From assembly GCF_016055025.1 (NCBI RefSeq), contig NZ_JAECVW010000012.1: DNA of 62,142 nt. The stretch is one strand, 5' to 3'. Numbering within the stretch: position 1 is the first letter of the stretch; every line of letters begins with the position of its first letter. The DNA comes from Thermoactinomyces intermedius. GTDB taxonomy: Bacteria > Bacillota > Bacilli > Thermoactinomycetales > Thermoactinomycetaceae. A program made the translations under genes and the position numbers. The notes under the pieces are model-generated. The model made no database searches. It was not told the DNA's origin and saw nothing but the letters and a program-made list of their open reading frames with translations. Below are positions 40,477 through 48,838 of this stretch, piece by piece.

Positions 40477-41919
40477 ATGGTGATGTCAAAAACCAAGCAT
40501 CAGAAAATGTTTCTGGCGGGAACATGGGTGGGGCGTCCCCAAACGATTGAAGTCCGTAATCCGCAAGATGACTCCCTGATTTCCACGGTGCCTGCCGCAA
40601 CGAAAGAAGATGCGCTTTATGCGGTGGAACAAGCGAAAGAAGGTGCGGACATCATTGCCCGCATGCCGGTTCATGAACGGATGGCCGTACTGAACCGGGC
40701 GGCGGACTGGATTGATGAGCATCGGGAAACGTATGCCAGAACCATTGCGCTGGAAGGAAGCAAAACCATCCGCGAGGCGAGAAAAGAGGTGGCCCGTTGC
40801 ATTGAAACGATCCGCATCAGTGCGGAGGAAGCCAGGAGAATTCACGGGGAAACCATTCCGTTTGACCAAATGCCGGGAAGTGAAAACAGGGTGGGTTACT
40901 ACTACCGTTTCCCTGTCGGGGTCATTGCGGCCATCACCCCTTTCAACGATCCTTTAAATTTGGTGGCACATAAGGTCGGTCCGGCGATTGCCGGCGGAAA
41001 TGCCATCATTGTGAAACCGACTTCGGTGACCCCGCTGAGTGCCATCTTACTCGCGGAGGCGTTTGACAAGGCCGGACTTCCCCCAAAGGTGTTATCCGTG
41101 ATCACAGGGTCGGCCAAGGATGTTGGACAAACCCTGGTGACGCATCCCGATGTGCGCATGGTTTCTTTTACCGGAGGGCTTTCCACGGGGGAAAAGATCG
41201 CACGTCAGGCCGGACTCAAAAAAATTTCGATGGAGCTTGGATCCAATTCCCCGGTCATTGTTCTGAAAGATGCGGATTTGGATGAAGCCGTTGCTTCCTG
41301 TGTTTCAGGGGCTTTTTGGGCCGCGGGGCAAAATTGTCTGGGCGTGCAACGCATTTATATTGAGGAAGCAGTGTTTGAAGAATTTAAGGACCAATTTACG
41401 GCAAAGACGCAGAAATACCGGGTCGGGGATAAATTGTCGGAATTGACGGACATGGGGCCGATGATCAACGAAAAAGAGGCCAGACGGGTGGAAAGCTGGG
41501 TGAATGAAGCCGTGGAGAAAGGAGCTTCCTTGCTGTGCGGGGGGAAACGGGACGGAGCCTTTTACCAGCCGACCGTGCTCACCAATCTGCCGGAAGATTG
41601 CACGTTGGCAAGAGAAGAAGTGTTTGGACCGGTGGTCATCCTTTATCCGGTGCCGGATCTGGAAACAGCGATTTTTGAAGCAAACCAAGTGAATTACGGG
41701 CTGCAGGCGGGGATTTTCACCAAAGATCTGGAGAAAGCATACCGGGCCATCCGGGAAGTGGACGTTGGAGGGATCATGATCAATGACAGCAGCGACTACC
41801 GCATCGACGGCATGCCATTTGGCGGCGTGAAAGGTTCCGGTCTCGGCCGCGAAGGGGTGCGGTTTGCGCTGGAAGAAATGACGGAAATCAAAGTGGTTTG
41901 CTTCAAACTTGCGAAATAA
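40477..41919 (+). CDS. doeC: Aldehyde dehydrogenase, DoeC-like aspartate-semialdehyde dehydrogenase
   Basis: The 480-residue NAD(P)-dependent enzyme has the ALDH core: 'PFNDPLNLVAHKVGPAIAGGNAIIVKPTSVTP' (coenzyme Lys180), 'FTGGLSTGEKIA', the general base Glu253 in 'SMELGSNSPV', and nucleophile Cys287 in 'AAGQNCLGVQR'; 'EEVFGPVVIL' and 'PFGGVKGSGLGREG' close it. The family member in ectoine clusters oxidises aspartate semialdehyde to aspartate (DoeC/Ssd). An ATG at 40483 is also possible; AAAGGAG lies upstream. It lies 22 bases after the homoserine-dehydrogenase-like gene. Confidence 0.85.
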   Translation: MVMSKTKHQKMFLAGTWVGRPQTIEVRNPQDDSLISTVPAATKEDALYAVEQAKEGADIIARMPVHERMAVLNRAADWIDEHRETYARTIALEGSKTIREARKEVARCIETIRISAEEARRIHGETIPFDQMPGSENRVGYYYRFPVGVIAAITPFNDPLNLVAHKVGPAIAGGNAIIVKPTSVTPLSAILLAEAFDKAGLPPKVLSVITGSAKDVGQTLVTHPDVRMVSFTGGLSTGEKIARQAGLKKISMELGSNSPVIVLKDADLDEAVASCVSGAFWAAGQNCLGVQRIYIEEAVFEEFKDQFTAKTQKYRVGDKLSELTDMGPMINEKEARRVESWVNEAVEKGASLLCGGKRDGAFYQPTVLTNLPEDCTLAREEVFGPVVILYPVPDLETAIFEANQVNYGLQAGIFTKDLEKAYRAIREVDVGGIMINDSSDYRIDGMPFGGVKGSGLGREGVRFALEEMTEIKVVCFKLAK

Positions 41920-41994
41920 ACCGTTGGTCTGAACAGATTTAAAAGTGCTGATGAGCCAGGACACGTGTTTTGGTGAAAACGAAAGGATGGTTTT

Positions 41995-43491
41995 TTGAGG
42001 AAAAAAGAAAACGCTTCAAATGTCGTGTTTTGGGGATCGGCTTTGGTCATTTTGTTCTTTGTTATCCTCGGATCTGTCAATCCGGAAAGTTTTTCTGTGT
42101 ATGCAGCGAAGATTTTTGATTTCACGACGGTTCATTTTGGATGGTTTTACTTGCTGGCGATGGTGTTTTTTGTGAGTTTCTGCCTGTACCTGGCGTGCAG
42201 CAAATACGGCCGGGTGAAGCTCGGGGATGATTCGGAGGATCCGGAATACTCGTTTTTCTCCTGGATCAGCATGTTGTTTGCCGCAGGTTTCGGAGCCGGC
42301 TTGGTGTTTTGGGGGGTTGCCGAACCGATGACGCACTTTGCGGCGCCCCCTTTTGAGGGGGTGGAACCCCGTTCGGCCGAGGCGGCCCGCCTGGCGATGC
42401 GTTATTCCTTTTTTAACTGGGGAATTCATCAGTGGTCCGTTTTTGCCCTTGTCGGATTGGTTCTTGGTTATTTTCAGTACCGGAAAAAAGAGAAATCTTT
42501 GATCAGTTCGGCTTTGAGCGGCTTGGCCGGGAAAAAAGGAATTCATCCGTTTCTTGGAGATTTCATGGATATAGCGGCAGTGATTGCCACCGTCATTGGG
42601 GTGGCCACTTCCTTTGGCATGGCTGTGCTGCAAATTAACGGCGGGCTCTCCTATGTCTTTTCTCTTCCCAACAATGCCTGGATGCAGTTGATCATCGTCG
42701 CCGTGATGTTTCTCATGTACATTACGTCCGCTTTGACCGGGATTGACCGGGGAATCCGCTTTTTGAGCAATCTGAATATGGGGATTGCGCTGGCTTTGAT
42801 GTTGTTTGTTCTCTTCACGGGTCCGACGGTTTTTATTTTAAACGGGCTGACGCTGGGAGTCGGAGACTATATCCAGCACTTTGTGGAAAGCAGTTTTTAT
42901 ATTCCGCCTTACCAAGGGGACACCTGGGTTTATGATTGGACTATCTTTTATTGGTCATGGGTGATTGCCTGGTCCCCGTTTGTGGGTTCGTTTGTCGCCC
43001 GCATTTCCAAAGGGCGGACGATCCGGGAATATGTCTTCGGGGTGATGATCGTCCCTCCGGCAATCGCGCTGGTTTGGATTGCAGTCTTTGGCGGCACTTC
43101 TTTGCATATGGATCTGTTTAAACACCAAGCCATTGCCAGTGCCGTCGAAAAGGATGTGACCACGGCCTTTTTCGCCTTGCTGGAACATATGCCTTTTCCC
43201 TTCCTTTTATCGGTGATTGCCATTGTGTTGATTGCCATATTTATTGTCACTTCGGCCGATTCGGCAACATTTGTGCTGGGGATGATGACATCCGGCGGAA
43301 ACCCCGATCCTTCCATCCTGCGCCGCTTCATCTGGGGAACGTTGATGGCCGCCATTACGGCCGTTCTCATCATCAGCAGCGGCTTGGAAGGATTGCAGAC
43401 GGCCGCCTTGATTTCAGCTCTTCCTTTTGCCATCATTTTGATTTTGATGAGTTTTTCCCTGATCAAATCTTTAAGACAAGAGAAAAATTAA
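41995..43491 (+). CDS. BCCT-family compatible-solute transporter, likely ectoine uptake
   Basis: The 498-residue membrane protein has 12 helices and the BCCT signature: 'FAAGFGAGLVFWGVAEPMTHFAAPP' (Gly-rich Na+/substrate helix), 'NWGIHQWSVFALVGLVLGYFQYRK', and the conserved Trp-rich segment 'YDWTIFYWSWVIAWSPFVGSFVARISKGRTIREYVFG'. BCCT carriers (OpuD, EctT, BetP) import betaine, ectoine and hydroxyectoine with Na+ or H+. It is the last gene of the catabolic operon, so it should bring in the substrate as carbon and nitrogen source. The TTG start follows AAAGGATGG. A terminator follows directly. Confidence 0.92.
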   Translation: MRKKENASNVVFWGSALVILFFVILGSVNPESFSVYAAKIFDFTTVHFGWFYLLAMVFFVSFCLYLACSKYGRVKLGDDSEDPEYSFFSWISMLFAAGFGAGLVFWGVAEPMTHFAAPPFEGVEPRSAEAARLAMRYSFFNWGIHQWSVFALVGLVLGYFQYRKKEKSLISSALSGLAGKKGIHPFLGDFMDIAAVIATVIGVATSFGMAVLQINGGLSYVFSLPNNAWMQLIIVAVMFLMYITSALTGIDRGIRFLSNLNMGIALALMLFVLFTGPTVFILNGLTLGVGDYIQHFVESSFYIPPYQGDTWVYDWTIFYWSWVIAWSPFVGSFVARISKGRTIREYVFGVMIVPPAIALVWIAVFGGTSLHMDLFKHQAIASAVEKDVTTAFFALLEHMPFPFLLSVIAIVLIAIFIVTSADSATFVLGMMTSGGNPDPSILRRFIWGTLMAAITAVLIISSGLEGLQTAALISALPFAIILILMSFSLIKSLRQEKN

Positions 43492-43499
43492 GGTGGTGC

Positions 43500-43534
43500 G
43501 CGGAAAGGAGAAACGCCTTTCCGCTTTTTGTTTG
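43500..43534 (+). terminator. Terminator of the ectoine operon
   Basis: GCGGAAAGG and CCTTTCCGC arms around AGAAACG, followed by TTTTTGTTT, eight bases after the BCCT stop. Confidence 0.9.
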
Positions 43535-43635
43535 AAAAAGGGGACAAAAGCGGGGAAAAAAGGATCTTTTTTTATTCAGCCGGCCGGCTATGATAAACAA
43601 GGGGAATCATCCAACCGGACGATGCACAGGAAAGG

Positions 43636-44634
43636 GTGACGAGGGAATTGAAAGGAATCAAAAAAAGCAAGCGCAAATGGATTTGGATTCTTGTGGTTCT
43701 TTTGCTGTTCGTCTCTTTGGTTTATGTCAACAACACTTCTCTTTTGGCAAAGCCGCGTTCCGGCAATCCGTATCTCATAGCTCACCGCGGACTGGCACAA
43801 ACCTTTGACTTGGAGGGTGTGGAAAATGACACCTGCACCGCCGAGCGGATCCATCCTCCGGAACATCCATTTTTGGAAAACACGCTTCCTTCCATGCGTG
43901 CGGCTTTTCAGGCCGGGGCGGACATGGTCGAACTGGATGTTCAGCTGACCAAGGACCATCAGTTTGCCGTGTTCCATGATCACATGCTGGAATGCCGGAC
44001 CAATGCCATGGGGAAAGTACGCGATTATACCATGGGTGAACTGAAGAAATTGGATGTGGGGTATGGTTATACGGCGGATGGGGGAAAAACGTATCCCTTT
44101 CGCGGGAAAGGCGTCGGTTTGATGCCGTCACTGGACGAAGTGCTCCAAGCCTTCCCCGATAAAATGCTGCTCATTCATGTGAAAAGCAATGATCCCCAAG
44201 AGGGAATCGTGCTTGCGGAAAAGCTCAAACCGCTCCCGAAAGACCGCCTCCGTCAATTGGCGGTGTATGGCGGAGACCAACCGGTGGAAGCCCTGGAAAA
44301 ACAGCTTCCGGAGCTCCGCACGATGAGCAAAGCATCGTTGAAAAGTTGCCTGCTTTCTTATCTGGCCGTGGGTTGGAGCGGTTATGTCCCGGCAAGTTGC
44401 CGGCAAACCCAGGTTCATATTCCGGATGAAATCGCTCCCTGGCTGTGGGGATGGCCTGACCGGTTCCTGGAGAGGATGGACCGGGTGGACACCCGGGTGA
44501 TTCTGGTGAAGGGAAGCGGCGGCTTTTCAGACGGATTTGACCAAACCGAAGATATAAGCCGTCTCCCCGAAGGTTACGACCGGTGGATCTGGACCAACCG
44601 GATTGACCGCATTGCCCCGCTCTTTAAGGATTAA
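43636..44634 (+). CDS. Membrane-anchored glycerophosphodiester phosphodiesterase
   Basis: The 332-residue product has a basic N-terminus and one membrane helix (residues ~13-31, 'WIWILVVLLLFVSLVYV'), then a GDPD TIM barrel outside the cell. Active-site motifs: 'LIAHRGLAQ' (general acid/base His), 'ENTLPSMRAAFQAGADMVELDVQLTKDHQFAVFHDH' (metal-binding Glu and Asp and second His), and 'LIHVKSND' with a later Lys. A ~20-residue insertion (FDLEGVENDTCTAERIHPPE) splits HRG from ENT. It cleaves glycerophosphodiesters, possibly teichoic-acid fragments. GTG at 43636 is used; a TTG at 43648 is an alternative. Its end overlaps the convergent regulator gene. Confidence 0.85.
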   Translation: MTRELKGIKKSKRKWIWILVVLLLFVSLVYVNNTSLLAKPRSGNPYLIAHRGLAQTFDLEGVENDTCTAERIHPPEHPFLENTLPSMRAAFQAGADMVELDVQLTKDHQFAVFHDHMLECRTNAMGKVRDYTMGELKKLDVGYGYTADGGKTYPFRGKGVGLMPSLDEVLQAFPDKMLLIHVKSNDPQEGIVLAEKLKPLPKDRLRQLAVYGGDQPVEALEKQLPELRTMSKASLKSCLLSYLAVGWSGYVPASCRQTQVHIPDEIAPWLWGWPDRFLERMDRVDTRVILVKGSGGFSDGFDQTEDISRLPEGYDRWIWTNRIDRIAPLFKD

Positions 44635-45107
44635 TTATTTCGTTCCACCAGATACCAGGTTCCGGTGGAGGAGGCGATCATGGTCGGGGTTACCGGAAAA
44701 GAATGTTGTGGAAACCCGTTGATTTCATGAAGGGGAATCCCGGGAAAGCTCAAGTGACGGAGCAGTTCGCGATAGCACTGCTCGCGCACTTTGGCCGGGA
44801 TTCCTTCTCTTTTGATCCAGCGGACGGCTTCCCGGAATTGTCCTTGTCGGATCAAAAATTGTATGTATAAAGGGAATACTTGGTGCAGCGGCCGTCTGAA
44901 TTGCAACTTGGAGCGTTTGCCGCGCCCGCCGCCCGGTTTAAAGAAAATCAGCTGGTCCTCCACCATTTTTCGCAACAACCGTTTCACGTTGCGGGTGGAA
45001 CAACACAAGACCCGGGCCAATTCGTTCAAACTGACATAAAACGATTGATGACAACGGTACTCTTGATATTGAAGCCTGAGCAACAAATAATATTCGATGA
45101 TATTCAT
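44631..45107 (-). CDS. SgrR_N-type DNA-binding protein without a solute-binding domain
   Basis: The 158-residue product matches the N-terminal SgrR DNA-binding domain over residues ~5-115: 'YYLLLRLQYQEYRCHQSFYVSLNELARVLCCSTRNVKRLLRKMVEDQLIFFKPGGGRGKRSKLQF'. Full SgrR-like regulators carry a large periplasmic-binding-protein domain after this; here only about 40 more residues follow, ending in YLVERNN. It could be a complete minimal regulator or a truncated gene. It overlaps the end of the GDPD gene convergently by four bases. No target is evident. Confidence 0.72.
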   Translation of the reverse strand: MNIIEYYLLLRLQYQEYRCHQSFYVSLNELARVLCCSTRNVKRLLRKMVEDQLIFFKPGGGRGKRSKLQFRRPLHQVFPLYIQFLIRQGQFREAVRWIKREGIPAKVREQCYRELLRHLSFPGIPLHEINGFPQHSFPVTPTMIASSTGTWYLVERNN

Positions 45108-45286
45108 GCCATCACCTTGGTGCCAATCGGTTTGTTTGAAATCATCTTAACGGAAAGGCCGGGATTGGGCCACCTGAGTTCCCGGGCCAATCCATGGATG
45201 AACCGGAGGATATGAATGGAGACGTGCCCCCGGACACGCCTCTTCATCCCACTTTTTCAATAACCTGATCGCCTCTGATTTTTTCC

Positions 45287-46195
45287 TTAGTGAATATCTT
45301 TCTTTTTGAAGGAACCGCCCTGCACATCATGGATGTTTCCGGTAGCCAAAAATGCATTCGGGTCAATGTCCTCGACAATGGATTTTAATTTCGCTTCCTC
45401 CAACCGTGTGATGATACAAAAAATCACTTTTTTGTTTTCTCCGCTGTAGCCGCCTTCTCCGGCCAAATAAGTGACACCGCGTCCCAAACGGTTGGAAATC
45501 GTTTGGCCGATGATTTCGGTTTTGTCACTGATGATCCAAACGGATTTCATTTCTTCAAAACCTTCAATGACGATGTCAATCATTTTAAAAGCGATGAAAT
45601 AAGTGATCAAAGAATACATGGCACGATCCCAGCTGAAGACAAAACCGGCGCTGCTTAAAATGAACAGGTTGGCAAACATCACGATTTGACCGACGGAGAA
45701 AGGAACTTTCTTATTGATGAGGATGGCGAGGATTTCCGTTCCGTCCAGGGAACCACCGTACCGGATGACCAAACCGACTCCGACCCCCAGAATAATTCCG
45801 CCAAACACAGCGGCAAGAAGCGGATCTTTGGTTACAGCCGGAACGTGATGAAATATGTTGGTAAACGCGGACATCACGACAATCCCGAACATGGTGGAAA
45901 AAGCAAAGGTTTTCCCGATTTGTTTGTACCCCAAAAAGAGGAACGGAAGGTTAAAAATGACCAACAACAATCCGAGATTCCAATGCGTTAAATGAGAAAT
46001 GATGATGGAAATACCGACGATGCCACCGTCAATCACCTGATTGGGTACGAGGAAAACTTCCAAACCGAGCGAAAACAAAAAGGCACCGACCAAAATAAAG
46101 AAAATTCTTTTGATATTATTTAACCAAATCAACTTTTTCGGCTTTTCCATTTGTTCCGTTTCATTGGAAGAAGTAAATAACTCCATATATTTCAC
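45287..46195 (-). CDS. YitT-family membrane protein (DUF161/DUF2179)
   Basis: The 302-residue product has five or six hydrophobic helices in residues ~25-215 and a C-terminal cytoplasmic DUF2179 domain (~220-300: 'MKSVWIISDKTEIIGQTISNRLGRGVTYLAGEGGYSGENKKVIFCIITRLEEAKLKSIVEDIDPNAFLATGNIHDVQGGSF'). 'VPNQVIDGGIVGISIIISH' is a YitT hallmark. Bacilli have several paralogues of unknown transport function. The start may be GTG 46195 or ATG 46186; AAAGGGG lies upstream. It is a single-gene unit. Confidence 0.85.
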   Translation of the reverse strand: MKYMELFTSSNETEQMEKPKKLIWLNNIKRIFFILVGAFLFSLGLEVFLVPNQVIDGGIVGISIIISHLTHWNLGLLLVIFNLPFLFLGYKQIGKTFAFSTMFGIVVMSAFTNIFHHVPAVTKDPLLAAVFGGIILGVGVGLVIRYGGSLDGTEILAILINKKVPFSVGQIVMFANLFILSSAGFVFSWDRAMYSLITYFIAFKMIDIVIEGFEEMKSVWIISDKTEIIGQTISNRLGRGVTYLAGEGGYSGENKKVIFCIITRLEEAKLKSIVEDIDPNAFLATGNIHDVQGGSFKKKDIH

Positions 46196-46849
46196 AACCC
46201 CTTTTTAAAAATGTAATCCAAGAGGGGATCAGGTTACAAAAAAGGGGAATGTGAGCTTTTCAATTCCTTTCCATAACAATGGTTCTTTAATTATATCACA
46301 ATTCTTTCGTGTTTGTTTTAAATATTTAAATGTCTAAAAATTAAACCAATGCACAGAGGATGAAACCGGAAGGCGGTCCGGTTTTCGGATTCCAGGATCA
46401 TCCATTAATAAAACGGTTTTTTTCGCACAAAATATGCTTGATATGGATGGGAATGGATGATCTCTCCCTCTTTTTTCGGATCTTCCCCAAAAAACAAAGA
46501 TTACTCACTTATTATTCATAATATATTCAACAAACAAAATAAATTGTTAAGTAAAAAATAAATTATACATATTCATATTAAAACAAATCGGAGCAAATGG
46601 GAAGACGTCGGAATAATTTTCCGTATGGATTGATTTCGTCCCTTTCCTTTTGACAAAAAGCAGAAAACGATTGGATTCAAACGGGAGGGTAGAAAAGAAA
46701 TAAAAAAGAGGATTTTTATTACAAGATATAAAATAAATATTTAAAGCCGGTTTCCAACAAAACCCTGAAAAAGAGAACGATTCCTCCAATCCATGTTTTT
46801 CCTTTGACTCGGTACCAAAAAAAGTGATCCAAATCATTCAATTATGTGA

Positions 46850-46899
46850 TTGACTTTGAAAGGTTGATATTTTATGATATGAATCATTCGGCAACCGAA
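46850..46899 (+). promoter_or_regulatory. Promoter/operator copy 1 of the marR efflux operon
   Basis: TTGACT (46850) and TATGAT (46873) are 17 bases apart, followed by the inverted repeat TTCGG-CAA-CCGAA (46887-46899) at the expected start site. The same arrangement recurs 88 bases downstream. Confidence 0.75.
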
Positions 46900-46937
46900 G
46901 TAATTTTGAATGGTTGTTGAACATCTTGTGACGCATA

Positions 46938-46987
46938 TTGACTTATGCAGGTTAATATTTTATCGTATTAATCATTCGATAACCGAA
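46938..46987 (+). promoter_or_regulatory. Promoter/operator copy 2 of the marR efflux operon
   Basis: TTGACT (46938) and TATCGT (46961) are 17 bases apart, followed by TTCGATAACCGAA (46975-46987), which matches copy 1 in spacing and in the ATCATTCG..AACCGAA frame. It lies directly before the regulator gene. Confidence 0.75.
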
Positions 46988-47013
46988 ACATCATTTCCCT
47001 GGGGGAGGTGATT

Positions 47014-47481
47014 GTGATTCGTGATGATCAAATGGACAGTTTGATTCGCCTGTTTCACCGGATAATGGCGCTCTGTCACCTCTTGCTTCGGGAAGAATTA
47101 AAAAAACATCATTTAACTTTTTCTCATGCGCTGGTACTTCATTTTCTCAATGTCAAAGGAGCCTCCCCACTGGTGGAGATCAGCAAGCATCTGGATATTC
47201 CGCTGAGTTCGCTGAGCGGAATGATCGGGCGTTTGGAAGAGATGGACATGGTTTTGCGGAAACGGGATCAGAAAGACCGGCGAATCGTACAAATCCGGCT
47301 GACGGATAAAAGCCGGGAAATGATTGAAGAACTCTCCAACGCCCAGAGAAACAAAATTTATGCGCATGTCAAAAGGTTGAATCTTTCTTCTGAGGAAATG
47401 GAGCGATTCATTGAAAACATGCAAAGGTTTATCGAGGGGGTATACGAAAACCGGCTGGAGAAAGGAGGGACAAAGCATTGA
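47014..47481 (+). CDS. MarR-family regulator of the efflux operon
   Basis: The 155-residue product is a MarR winged-helix repressor: 'FSHALVLHFLNVKGASPLVEISKHLDIPLSSLSGMIGRLEEMDMVLRKRDQKDRRIVQIRLTDKSREMIEEL' spans residues ~38-110 with the wing motif DQKDRR. Its only cysteine is Cys21 in helix 1 ('RIMALCHLLLREEL'), about where OhrR has its redox-sensing Cys15. It probably represses its own operon through the TTCGG-N3-CCGAA repeats. The GTG at 47014, five bases after GGAGG, is preferred to the GTG at 47008. It overlaps the next gene by four bases. Confidence 0.88.
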   Translation: MIRDDQMDSLIRLFHRIMALCHLLLREELKKHHLTFSHALVLHFLNVKGASPLVEISKHLDIPLSSLSGMIGRLEEMDMVLRKRDQKDRRIVQIRLTDKSREMIEELSNAQRNKIYAHVKRLNLSSEEMERFIENMQRFIEGVYENRLEKGGTKH

Positions 47482-48140
47482 AACGAGCGCTGAATAACTT
47501 GATTTTGATCCTTTTTGTGTTGGGGATGATCATCGGTGCAGGATACTATCTCACCAACCAATCCCTTTATGTGACCAGTGAAATTGCCCAAGTGACGGCA
47601 GAGATGGTTCCGGTTTATCCGGATCAGGCCGGGGTGCTGAAAGAATGGGCGGTTGAAGAAGGAGATTCCGTGGAAGAAGGTCAGATCCTGGGAACGGAGA
47701 CGCTTCTGCAGTCCGGCCAGCCGTCCGGCGATGAAACCGATGCTCCGTCGACACAATCCATTACTTCGCCTTTTTCGGGCGTCCTTGTCAAAAGCAATGC
47801 TGTGCCCGGCAAGATGGTCAAACCGGGACAACCGGTTGCGATGGTTGCCGATTTGTCGAACAAATACATTGTTGCTTATATTGATGAGACAGAAATCGAC
47901 CGGGTCAAACCGGGCAAAAAAGTGGACATTACGGTGGATGCTTACAAAGACCGCATTTTTAAAGGAAAAGTGCAAAAGATTGGTTCGACAGCCGGGGATT
48001 TCACCAATCCGTCGGCAAGCACGGACAGCCAAAATGAAAATAAAGTGGTTCAGCGTGTTCCGGTACAAATCGTCTTTGATGAGCAAATCGATGTGAATTT
48101 GATGCCTGGAATGAATGCTGAGGTGAAAATACAGTCTTAA
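47478..48140 (+). CDS. HlyD-type membrane fusion protein, first copy
   Basis: The 220-residue product has one N-terminal membrane helix (residues ~6-26), then a split biotinyl/lipoyl-like domain ('VPVYPDQAGVLKEWAVEEGDSVEEGQILG' and 'SPFSGVLVKSNAVPGKMVKPGQPVAMVADL', ~45-140) and a beta-barrel ('VAYIDETEIDRVKPGKKVDITVDAY', ~140-215). The long helical hairpin of Gram-negative adaptors is missing. It likely forms an extracytoplasmic funnel for the DHA2 pump two genes on. The TTG start follows GGAGG and overlaps the marR stop. Confidence 0.85.
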   Translation: MKRALNNLILILFVLGMIIGAGYYLTNQSLYVTSEIAQVTAEMVPVYPDQAGVLKEWAVEEGDSVEEGQILGTETLLQSGQPSGDETDAPSTQSITSPFSGVLVKSNAVPGKMVKPGQPVAMVADLSNKYIVAYIDETEIDRVKPGKKVDITVDAYKDRIFKGKVQKIGSTAGDFTNPSASTDSQNENKVVQRVPVQIVFDEQIDVNLMPGMNAEVKIQS

Positions 48141-48164
48141 AATCAAGGGGAAAGGTGATGACTC

Positions 48165-48800
48165 ATGAAAGCAGGACGTCTTGTTTTGACGAATGCGCTT
48201 GTGTTCCTTATTATCATGGGATTGGGAATTGGCGGCTATTACTTCTATTATATGAAATCCAATTATATTGAAACCGAAGATGCCCGGGTCAAAGGGGATT
48301 TGATTCCGGTGGCTTCGGTCGGAAACGGAAAATTGGAAGAATGGCAGGTTGAAGAAGGACAACAAGTAAAAAGCGGTCAGGTTCTGGGGAAAGTAAACAC
48401 CGGACAACAAACCGTGGACATTCAGGCTCCGATGGACGGAACCATCGTGAAAAGTGATCTTTCTGAGGGGCAAATGGTTGCCGCAGGCCAAACCCTGGTC
48501 CAAATGGTGGATTTGAACAAACTCTACATTGAAGCGAACATTGAAGAAACCGAGATCAAAGATGTAAGTGTCGGACAAGAAGTGGACATTACGATCGATG
48601 CGGAAGAAGGCACCAAAATCAAAGGAACGGTGAAGAAAATCGGAAAAGCGACCAACTCGGTCTTCTCCCTGTTGCCGCAACAAACCGCCAGCGGGGATTA
48701 TACCAAAGTGGTTCAACGGATTCCGGTGGTCATTGAAATGGAAAATTATCCGGATACCGTGGTGCCGGGTATGAATGCAACGATCCTCATTCATAAATAA
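48165..48800 (+). CDS. HlyD-type membrane fusion protein, second copy
   Basis: The 211-residue paralogue of the upstream gene has the same plan: membrane helix (~6-27), split lipoyl-like domain ('VASVGNGKLEEWQVEEGQQVKSGQVLGK' and 'IQAPMDGTIVKSDLSEGQMVAAGQTLVQMVDL') and beta-barrel ('IEANIEETEIKDVSVGQEVDITIDAEEG'), and an EmrA-like start 'NYIETEDARVKGDLIPV'. The ATG follows GGGGAAAGGTG. Two short adaptors in tandem suggest a mixed ring around the pump. The gap to the previous gene is 24 bases. Confidence 0.87.
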   Translation: MKAGRLVLTNALVFLIIMGLGIGGYYFYYMKSNYIETEDARVKGDLIPVASVGNGKLEEWQVEEGQQVKSGQVLGKVNTGQQTVDIQAPMDGTIVKSDLSEGQMVAAGQTLVQMVDLNKLYIEANIEETEIKDVSVGQEVDITIDAEEGTKIKGTVKKIGKATNSVFSLLPQQTASGDYTKVVQRIPVVIEMENYPDTVVPGMNATILIHK

Positions 48801-48838
48801 GTTGATTTGGACAGATTCGTCAGGAAAGGAGGAAAAGA

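Larger units (their letters stand above)
46196..47013. other. Long AT-rich intergenic stretch upstream of the marR operon
   Basis: I see no credible gene in these 818 bases. A hairpin AAACCGGA...TCCGGTTT at about 46360-46386 could be a terminator or a structured RNA element. The last 170 bases hold a duplicated promoter/operator unit. The 96-codon open frame at 46547-46837 (minus) is Phe/Asn-rich and lacks an SD. Confidence 0.6.

Noticed and set aside
45108..45286. Short peptide gene near 45212 behind GGAGG
   Set aside because: A frame of 14-18 codons with an SD-like GGAGG occurs, but the peptide has no recognisable feature and may be chance.
46547..46837. Open frame of 96 codons on the minus strand in the long intergenic stretch
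   Set aside because: Phe- and Asn-rich translation, no SD site, very AT-rich DNA and no neighbour to join; it looks like a chance frame.
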